A DNA stretch of 64,000 nucleotides from Gigaspora rosea (lineage: Eukaryota; Glomeromycota; Glomeromycetes; Diversisporales; Gigasporaceae), in NCBI GenBank assembly GCA_003550325.1, contig QKWP01000231.1:280392-344391 (forward strand), written 5' to 3'. The translations under genes and the position numbers were made by a program. Each line of letters begins with the position of its first letter. The stretch's first letter is position 1. This document shows positions 55,959-64,000 of this stretch, one piece after another. The notes under the pieces were generated by a model. That model did no database searches. It had not been told where the DNA came from and saw only the letters and a list, made by a program, of their open reading frames with translations.

Positions 55959-57177
55959 CTAGGCTTTCCATTTCTACCAAAATAGGACAGATCAACTAAT
56001 GTTTTAAAAAAATGTTGTATTAAGGTTGAGAAGTCATGCATGAAGGAATAGAAATAATTGTGGCTTGAAGGTTATAACGTATATTATAGACAATAATATT
56101 TCTATTAATGTATAAGGTGCAACGTGGCTCTGAGGCTAAGTAGCGCTAAGACTACTTGATCAATATTCAGCCATCTAGTATTTATATCAAAAGAAAAAAA
56201 GAGAAGGACGGAATAGAGTTATTAGCTAAGATCTTTAAGTTTATTTGGTTTGTATTTTATATAATTTTCAGATCTGTAAAAAAATTAATTTAAAACACGA
56301 CTGTATAAACTATATATTGTAGTAACTATTGATTCTTTTAAAAATTTATTATTTTTTTTTAGGTCAAAGTTTTGGGTGCAACAATGCTAGAAAATTCATA
56401 CGCCATTATGTAATTACCATAAATTTTTATATTCTATTCAGCTAGGTTGCTGAAAACATAAAGTCTAACTCACTTATTGTAATTTTATATTCAATAGAAT
56501 CAATTCATCACAATACTTTACACATGTTAAGGACTTTTCTGCACAGTATTATTTCTACTCGATTAATATAAAATTAGAATCTAAAAAATCAAGTATAGGT
56601 GCGTAAATATTAGTTATGTGCAGTGTTTAAAATTGATTTTGTTTCATTATATAGGAAAGGTTGATAATTTTTGTTAAACATAAAAATTCAAAAAAAGATT
56701 TATGAAATGATAATGCATAATAAAATCCGCATATTCAAAAATTTTACTTGCGGAAGTAATTTTCAATATGCGTACGTACCACAGTCCGCAAGAATCTAAA
56801 TTGTCTATTAATTTATATTTTCGATCGGTTATACGTATAGATTTTGAATACTGGTTATGCGTATCAAAGATAGATAGATACATATGTATATATGTTATAA
56901 ATAAAAGTATAGGTATTTCATGAGCTAAATTACTCTTGTAAAATATTTATCAGCTTTGGTCTAGATATTTTTAACTTGATTAGGATTACGATTTTAATTG
57001 GTTAATGTATACCCGGGTTAAATGCCCCCTGAAATCTGCAAAGATCGGTGATCAGCATATCTAAAATTAGCGACAAATCAAATTCGGGTTGTTTTGGTTA
57101 CACAATCTTAAATCGTTGTTTACTCAAAAAAAATTTCTAGTGCCGTAGGGTCATTTTCAAGGCAAAAACCCCATATA

Positions 57178-58671
57178 TTTAAATAATCTAATTATGTTAT
57201 AGATGCATTGTTTAGAATTTAGTAGAATTTTAAACTAGTAGAATTTTTATATACAATAGTATTTGGAGTGATGTAATAAGATGAAGTTTGAATGCTATTT
57301 TACTAAATTAAAGAGAAAATATAGACAAAATTAGTATAGGCTAAAACCTTAATACCAGTGATATGCTCAGTATTAATATTATAAAGATTAGGGCTGTGTC
57401 ATTAATCACCTGATTATTTTTTATCAGAGGCCTACCCCCTCCCTCTCCTTTAATATATAAATAGTCAGGTTCCTTATATATAATTTCACTTTTTTTTTAC
57501 TCCTCCCCCTAAAAAATCACCTGATTTTTGTTATTCCCCTTAATGTAATAATATAAACAACTTTATTATGTTAAGCTGCATAATCATCAACAAATAACAA
57601 AAACAATCACCTATAGCAATTTCTAAATTTCAAGAATGCTTCTTTAGAAAAATGGGTGCAAGTTTTTACAAGTTTTTGCTAATTTTTGCAAGTTTTTGCA
57701 AGTTTTTGCAAGGCTTTGCTTTATTTTTTTTGTTTGGTGTTTTTAGATTTTTTTTTTGGTTTATTTTTAATTTTTTTTATTAATTTATTTTATTTTAGCA
57801 CTTTGTAAGAAAAACAACAACTTTACAAAACCTTGCGCATGCCAACTATAACTTCCAACACTTTCAAAAACAATAGAAAACAAAGAAGCGAAGATAATAG
57901 CTAACTGTAGGGTGAGCAAAAATAAGTGTGTAGCGCTAGTTTTTTGTATATAGTAATAGAATTAGATGCGACGAAGTGCGAAAGTAGTTTAAATATTTGT
58001 AATAATGTAAAAATAATATGTAATATATAATAAAGTATATAATATTAATTAAAAATGTATATTTAATAAATGTAAAATATAATATATTATAATAATAAAT
58101 AAAAAAATAAAAATTTTATGTTAAATTGCAAAACTATGCGAAATATTGCGAAAATCTGTAAAAAGCATGATTATGTAAATATGTATATCATTTATTTATT
58201 TGTTAAAAAATTTTGAAAATTTGCAAAAATTTGCAAAATATTGCGAAACAATGTGAAAAATCAAAATAATACCTCTAGTGCATATTAGTTTATTGATTTG
58301 CATGAGTACGTGACTCCTGTAGAGGAGGTAATTTGCATTTTTTTATTTAGTTTATTTCACAATATTTCACAATATATTTTGGAATATTTTGAAATAATAA
58401 CCGTAATATTACTGTAATATAACTTAATATATTACGTAATATACCACGTTGATCATAAGATATTCATAATATTATTGGCTATAATATCTTACGTAAGATT
58501 ACATATATATAATTCGCTAATATAAATATAGTCACTACCCTTTGTTTTTACCTAAGCCACCTTATTTTTTAAACCAAAACAATAATACACATGGGTGTTA
58601 TTTTAAAATAAGAATCAAAAACAAACCTATAAATAAATAAATAAATAACAAATAAATAAATAAAGTAAAAA
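57178..58671. other. AT-rich intergenic with short tandem repeats
   Basis: 57655-57715 has GCAAGTTTTT units and 58125-58260 has TTGCGAAAAT/TTTGCAAAA units in the opposite sense, perhaps ends of a decayed foldback. No gene seen. Confidence 0.45.
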
Positions 58672-59828
58672 GTAGGGTGTGGCGACTTAGAGAAGTTGGT
58701 AAGTTGTCACCCTCCAAGTGGCAGGTCTAGGGTTCAAATCCTACTAACGACGCTTTGAAAAAATAGATCTGTGTTCTGGTAACTGTTTCCTGTTGATCAG
58801 TTGGGTACATTACCTGTAGTCTTTGGTTACCATCTCGAATAGGAGCTTTCAGTCAAAATTGTGTCTCATGACACAGACAAATCCAAGGAACCAGGAAAAC
58901 AGAAACCCATTTGGCAAGACCCGAGTAAGGAGGTAGCAAAGATCTTTAACGGTGCTACCAAAATCAGAATATTGGACTGGAGCTGAAGTACCGGACGTCG
59001 ATCTCAGGGACAAGGTCTACCAACCTGGCTGCCGAATCGGGTACCAGAGGAAAAGGACCTATGTTATAGAAGTAGGTACCAGGGGGAAAACCATGATGGC
59101 ACCTAATGCCAGGTAGATCAACCCTTCCGGGCCAACAGGATTGAAAGATTGAGAAAACCGGCGAAGGACTGGTAGAAAAGTGATGGTGGGTACCGGGGTT
59201 GGAGCGAACCTTACAAGGGCAGAAGTAGGTATTGGTAAGAGAACAGGGATAACTCTGTCTCGCAAGTGTTGGCCTTGGTCATAGCGATAAATACCGAAAT
59301 GTAGGTGAATACCTGATATGGAACAGGTACCCTCTACCAAGTCTCCCGTCGAGGATAACAGGACTGGGAATACCCGGCTGGGTCCTAAGGCAATGGATAA
59401 GCATCCGGAACTTGCTGACTGACTTATGTAATGGGCCTGTTCTGGTGATACAAGATGGGTTGGCAGGCGGAACATGGATCAGAGGGTTTAAATAGGCAAT
59501 TCCTATAGTTGGGTTGCAGGCATGGCAGCTAGTATGGAACCCTTGGGCGGACCACTTAAATTAGACACCAAAAGTGTACGTGTGGCTAGATGTATCCTCG
59601 TCTTGGATCAGAGGGTTTAAATAGGCAATTCCCGTAGTTGGGTTGCAGGTATGGCAGCTAGTGTAAAACCCTTGAGCGGACCACCTAAATTAGACACCAA
59701 AAGTGTACGTATGGCTAGATATATCCTCATCTATATAACAAATGCCGGTATTCCCCTTAGAGGTTACCAACGGCCCTAATATCTTGAATAAAATTTCTAA
59801 GTCCCAAGACGGGCACTTTAATTAAAAA
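58672..59828 (+). mobile_element. Long tRNA-headed SINE (about 1.16 kb)
   Basis: The head (GTGGCGACTTAGAGAAGTTG and B-box GGGTTCAAATCCT) and the next 600 bp match the element at 36283. A 22-bp AT-rich string ending AAAGTAAAAA is present on both sides (58650-58671 and 59829-59850), a perfect target duplication. The 3' part differs from the first copy and contains a 131-bp tandem duplication. The - strand open frame in the body is not conserved as protein. Confidence 0.85.
59474..59735. repeat. 131-bp tandem duplication inside the SINE
   Basis: Two adjacent units, each beginning GGATCAGAGGGTTTAAATAG, differ at about a dozen positions. The duplication explains part of the length excess over the element at 36283. 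Confidence 0.85.
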
Positions 59829-59850
59829 AAATAAATAAATAAAGTAAAAA

Positions 59851-61020
59851 CATGTTTTTTATTCACTTATTATAATTTTTTAATATTAGTTTTTTTTAAT
59901 TATATCATATATAATAATTTAATCGAGGCAGTATAGCTGATCGAACTCTTCCTATCGATCACTTGTCCAAAATTTTAAGCAAACGAAAAACAAAAATTTT
60001 TATTAGTAAAAGACAAAGCAGCTATAATACTAGTTTTTATAAAGGTCAACCTTTTTTTCTAAATCTTAGGAATTCCTTTGTATATTTGGCAAGCAAGCTA
60101 GAAGCTTCGGTTGTGCAAGATAACTGGCAGTGAGTGCCCTTGGTACAAGAAATTCTGGTAGAAGTTTTTTTTTGTCGACGAAGGTTTTATAGTTTGGCTA
60201 GGCAGTGAACTAAAAAATGAGTTTTTCAATACACTCTTTAAAGGTTATAGTTACAGAAACATATTTGACTATACACTTACTATAATATTCTCGCTCAAAG
60301 TCTTTTTTTTTCTGGAATTTTGGATAAAAAGTGGGAAATTCAGCATGCCCCTCCAAAAAATTGTTATTTTTGTTTCTATCCTAATCGAAAAGAAGGCATG
60401 CAGGTGAATAAACAGGAATGGACACATAATGAGATGTGGCGCAATGGTGTAGGCAGATCTTTAGAAAATAAATTCTAGATTGTTTTTAGTTCTTTTTTAT
60501 GTATATATAATGCTTTGGCAAGACCTTTTCTTGCGCAGTATTGTATAATTTTTTCGCTTATTAACACCTTTATAGTCTATTTTTTCTTTGCTTTTTCTTT
60601 GGTTTTCTTTTTTGTTTTATTTTTTCTTGGATGTATAATTTTGGTTTTTGGTTAATTTTGTCAGGTATTTAGTTTTGTCCCCTATTTTAATCTTCCACTA
60701 GTTTTTATTCTTCTTTATGAGAAGCTCAGAGAAAGAGTTTTCGAAGGAGTAGATTATGAAGCATAGTTGGTTTGTAACTATAGTTAATGAATTTTTTTTG
60801 GCTTATATATAAGTCAATGGGCTGGTCGCATCTGGGCGCAAAATTTATTTTGTAGCCAGATGAGGTCAGATTTTGTTGATTGTAAATGTATTAAAAAGGA
60901 ATTTTTAGTAATAATAAATCTATAAGATTTTTGCAAAACTGCCAAAGTTCTAAAAAAAAAATAAAAAAGTAATTTAAACGAGTGAGCCAAATAGACTAAT
61001 AATAATAATTTCTACTCGGG
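59851..61020. other. Intergenic, no gene recognised
   Basis: AT-rich with T homopolymers. No coding potential or structured repeat identified. Confidence 0.5.
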
Positions 61021-61370
61021 TCCAATCCCTAATTTTTTTAATTTTATTCTCACTTTTTTACGTATTTTTTTTTAATTATCTTTTTTTTTCTATTAATTTT
61101 TTTTACTTTTATCATTTTTTAATATTTTTTTTTAAATTTTTTTTTATTTTTTCAATTTTTTTAAAATATATATATATTTTTTAATTTTATTACATATTAT
61201 TTTTTATTTTTTTATTTATTTTAATTTTTATTAATTTTTGTTCTTTTTTATTTTTTTTCTTTATTATATATTTTTTATTTATTTTTTTGTTTTTTTTTAT
61301 TTATTTTAATTTTTTTTATTTCAAAAATTTTTTTTAAATTTTTTTTTATTTTTATTATAGGCGTGCAAAA
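61021..61370. repeat. T-rich low-complexity tract
   Basis: Runs of TTTTATTT and TTTTTTAATT. A similar stretch recurs at 63225-63800, including a shared string around TTTTTTTTATTTATTTTAAT. Confidence 0.85.
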
Positions 61371-62479
61371 AGATTTGCGCTTCAAATAGCTCAGATTAAA
61401 ATATTTTTTGTACAAATTAATTTTTAATTTTTTTAATTGGGCGTTAGTTTATGGCGACCCGTTGCCATGCCGACCCCGTGATCGACCAATAAAAATTGAT
61501 CACGTGAATCACGTGCTTGATTGATCTCAATCGAGCACGTGATTTACGTGATCGATTTTTATTGGTCGATTATGCTACAAAAATTTAATTTTTCGCGCGA
61601 TAGTGACTTTAATTTTCTAGATTACTCGATAGATCTGAAAAAAAATCCAAAGTTTTTTGATTCCATGTACGTGGGTCGGATTTTTTTTTTTTTTTTATGA
61701 AGTTTGAAGTTATAACTTAATAAAATTTTTATTACATGTATTATAAAAAAAAAAAAAAATCGATTCGCTAAAGAACCCTCGAACAAACTTAAAAGGTCCA
61801 CCAAACCAAATTATCCCAACCTATAGGATTATAGACCAAAATTCGTAAGTGCCACCATTTTCTACATGTTTAATTTTTTGCAAAAGGCCATGCAAAGTTA
61901 ATTTTCGTTTGCATATTCAGTCGGCGGATCAGATTTTTTTTTTTTTTAATCTACTTTAACTAAGGTTACAATTTAATAAATTTTTATTATTTAATAAAAT
62001 AAAAAAAAAAACAAATCGATAAAGAACTTCGAACTACTTAAAGGGCAAACTACTTAAAGGGTTATAATTCTCTACCCAAACCAAATTATCCTAATCGATA
62101 GGATTATAACCACCAAGAGTTTCGCTAGTGCCTTAACCTTCACAACTACAAAAAGATGTGTTTGCTTATCACATAATTTCCAAAATGAACCTCTGGTAAA
62201 ACCATCTCTAGTTCCTTGAAGTGGAAGCCGTTTCGACATCCCAAAGAAGAACCCACCGAAAAAACGACGAATTTTTAGAAGGAACCCACTGAAAAATTAC
62301 GAAAAATCACGATGAACCTATCGAAATAATTCACCGAAAAACAACAAATACTTGCCAGAAGGACTACGAGTTTACTGAAAGCACAACAAAAAAAAAACTA
62401 CGAAGAATCAAACTTAAAAAAAAAACCCCCTAGACACCAAAAAATAAAAAACGGCATACCGAGCTTCTCGAATTGCACG

Positions 62480-62610
62480 ACTTCGTAACTTCTACGACTC
62501 CAAGGCTTCAACGATGGCTCCAAGACTTCAACGGCAGCTCCAATGATAACTCCAAGGCTCCAACGACGACTCCAATGACGGCTCCAATAACGGCTCCGGC
62601 GACAACTCTT
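62480..62610. repeat. GGCTCCAA-type minisatellite
   Basis: Eight or so imperfect units of 12-18 bp, variants of CAACGACGGCTCCAA. On the - strand they give a repetitive Trp-Ser-Arg-Arg-type peptide that is unlikely to be a gene. Confidence 0.75.
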
Positions 62611-62720
62611 AAAGAGAAGAAAAAAAACAAAGCTTGTTATTAAAAAATCAAAATAAAAAAAACCAAGCGCTAAAAAAAAAAAACCAAGCGCTAAATAAAA
62701 AAAAACAAGCACAAAAAAAA

Positions 62721-62863
62721 AAAAAAACAATGATTATCAAAAGGATAATTATTGTTTATATATGATTGCCGATCTTAAAAATAATTGGCTANAAAAAAAC
62801 AATGATTATCAAAAGGATAATTATTGTTTATATATGATTGCCGATCTTAAAAATAATTGGCTA
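62721..62863. repeat. Exact 71-bp duplication around a single N
   Basis: 62721-62791 and 62793-62863 are identical and separated only by one N at 62792. This is the signature of two contig ends joined without merging their overlap, so it is probably an assembly artefact. Confidence 0.85.
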
Positions 62864-62898
62864 ATCATATAGGGTCGCTATGGCGACGGGTCGCCATT

Positions 62899-64000
62899 TA
62901 TAATTTTCCTTTTTAATTTAATATAATTATTAGGTTACCGGATTGATAAAAATAAAATTTTTTTGATTATTTTATTGATAAAATAAAAAAATTTATTAAT
63001 AGTAACTTTTTTTAAAAATATTTACTATATAATTTACTATAGTAATTTATATATACATGTATAAAGTAAAAAAATCAAATTATCATGCTTTAAAGCTAAA
63101 TTTCTTCATATCCAGTGATTCAATTTTGCTCAAATTTTAACCAACCTTCATCATATGCACATTAATGCACTTGCATAGTACAAGCTCATACAACTGCATA
63201 TTGGTTGCGAAATTATTTAAAATATCTTTTTTTTTAAAATTTTTTTTTCTTTTTTTTCAAATACAGTGAATTGTATATACTTAATTATTAAAATAAAACA
63301 ATATTAAGACAATGAAAATAATATAATAAATTAGATTAAAACTTCATTTATTTGATACTAAAAAATTTTTAATAATTAATCAAGAATAAAAAAAAACTTA
63401 TCCTGATTGTCAAAATTATGAAATTTTTTGAGGAGCAAATCTTTTCGTACTGGCCCATATTAATTTTTTGTTTTTTTTTTATTTATTTTAATTTTTTTTA
63501 TTTAAAAATTTTTTTTAAATTTTTTTTTATTTTTATTATTAATTTTTTAATTTTATTTAATTCTTTTTTAATTTTTTCTTTTTTTATTTATTTTATCTTA
63601 TTTTATTTATAATATTTTTCAATTTTTTTATTTTATTTGTTTTCTTTTTTTTTATTATTTTATTTTTTTTTTTTTTTTTATTTATTTTATCTTATTTTAT
63701 TTATAATATTTTTCAATTTTTTTATTTTATTTGTTTTCTTTTTTTTTATTATTTTATTATTTTTTTGTTTTTTATTTTTTATTTTATTTTTAAATTATTT
63801 AATTTATTTATTATATATTAAATTATTTTTAAATATGTACATTATGGTACATTATATTTTATTTTATTTTTTTTTAATAAGTATCCGTAAGCCCTTTGTA
63901 CTAAATTTAGTACAGTTTAAAAAAATTATTTTACAATAATAAAAAATAATTTTTACTTAAAACTTTGCTAAAATATACTTTAATACTAATATTTTTTTTC
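62899..64000. other. T-rich terminal region
   Basis: Low complexity dominates 63225-63800; a T-rich unit of about 94 bp (TTTATCTTATTTTATTTATA and following) occurs twice at about 63590 and 63684. The Phe/Leu-rich open frames here are composition artefacts. Confidence 0.7.

Larger units (their letters stand above)
51507..57177. mobile_element. 5.7-kb DNA transposon with intact ORF
   Basis: 25-bp terminal inverted repeats (51507-51531 and 57153-57177) agree at 24 of 25 positions; they begin TATATGGGGT and continue through TTTGCCTTGAAAAT. A second copy of the left repeat (TTTGCCTTGAAAATGACC at 51784) matches the right end even further inward (to CCCTACG). Flanking TA dinucleotides could be the target duplication. 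It contains an intact 585-codon ORF, a small MITE at 52244 and a solo LTR at 55510. Both TIRs and the ORF intact suggest a recent, possibly autonomous element. Confidence 0.65.
61450..62898. mobile_element. Inverted-repeat element of about 1.45 kb
   Basis: ATGGCGACCCGTTGCCAT with following GCCGACCC at 61451-61478 faces the inverse (GGGTCGC ... ATGGCGACGGGTCGCCAT) at 62873-62898. Near the left end a palindrome of about 95 bp (61481-61576) with TGATCGACCAATAAAAATTG arms is present. Inside are two diverged copies of a segment of about 250 bp (61665-61850 and 61920-62130) and a minisatellite at 62480-62610 (ACGACGGCTCCAA units). No transposase gene is recognised. Confidence 0.5.

Noticed and set aside
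59059-59475. 138-codon open frame on the - strand
   Set aside because: Lies in the GC-richer SINE body; the other copy at 36283 does not keep the frame.
63418-63939. Phe/Leu-rich membrane-like open frames
   Set aside because: Composition artefact of T-rich low-complexity DNA.

Overview
The window reads as AT-rich nuclear DNA of a filamentous fungus. Spliceosomal introns of about 75-100 bp, a UDP-glycosyltransferase-like gene, secreted-protein paralogues, an ML-domain-like secreted protein and a heavy load of DNA transposons, foldback elements and tRNA-headed SINEs all fit an arbuscular-mycorrhizal fungus (Glomeromycotina, Rhizophagus-like). That placement is inference from general character; no marker gene is present.

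Positions 59-6041 hold an unusual block: at least 13 short genes and gene relics, all on the + strand, strongly A-rich on that strand, intronless and nearly gapless. Several genes abut as a stop codon followed at once by an in-frame ATG. Five units belong to one paralogous family; others include a Zn2Cys6-like protein, two one-helix membrane proteins and an MTH1-like Nudix protein. I recognise no known element. One gene is split by a MITE whose relatives lie at 16.5, 23.8, 35.8 and 38.0 kb, so the block is integrated in the same genome as the rest.

From 7.1 to 9.2 kb is a five-exon UDP-glycosyltransferase with four frameshifts. From 11.6 to 14.7 kb is a decayed pogo/Tigger transposon that carries a hAT-like MITE. 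From 15.3 to 17.2 kb lie a double foldback element and a 967-bp hAT-like element with a perfect 8-bp target duplication and a nested MITE. A decayed Ty3/gypsy pol lies on the - strand at 19.3-21.8 kb. Repeats, a SINE and MITEs fill 22.1-25.3 kb.

Two homologous secreted-protein genes, at 25.6 kb (+) and 43.8 kb (-), share their signal-peptide region and an upstream block at the same distance from the start codon. Between them are a 1.09-kb foldback element, hairpins, a degenerate satellite of about 130-bp units that has collected MITEs and a SINE, and an 824-bp assembly gap (39119-39942). An ML-like secreted protein gene is at 46.4 kb and a 447-bp near-perfect palindrome at 48.4 kb.

From 51.5 to 57.2 kb is a probably complete 5.7-kb DNA transposon with one long intact ORF (DUF7869/RNase-H-like), a MITE and a solo LTR. 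From 58.7 to 59.8 kb is a long SINE. The last 4 kb is T-rich low-complexity DNA with an inverted-repeat element at 61.45-62.90 kb and an assembly-type duplication at 62.72-62.86 kb. No rRNA, functional tRNA or CRISPR array was seen.
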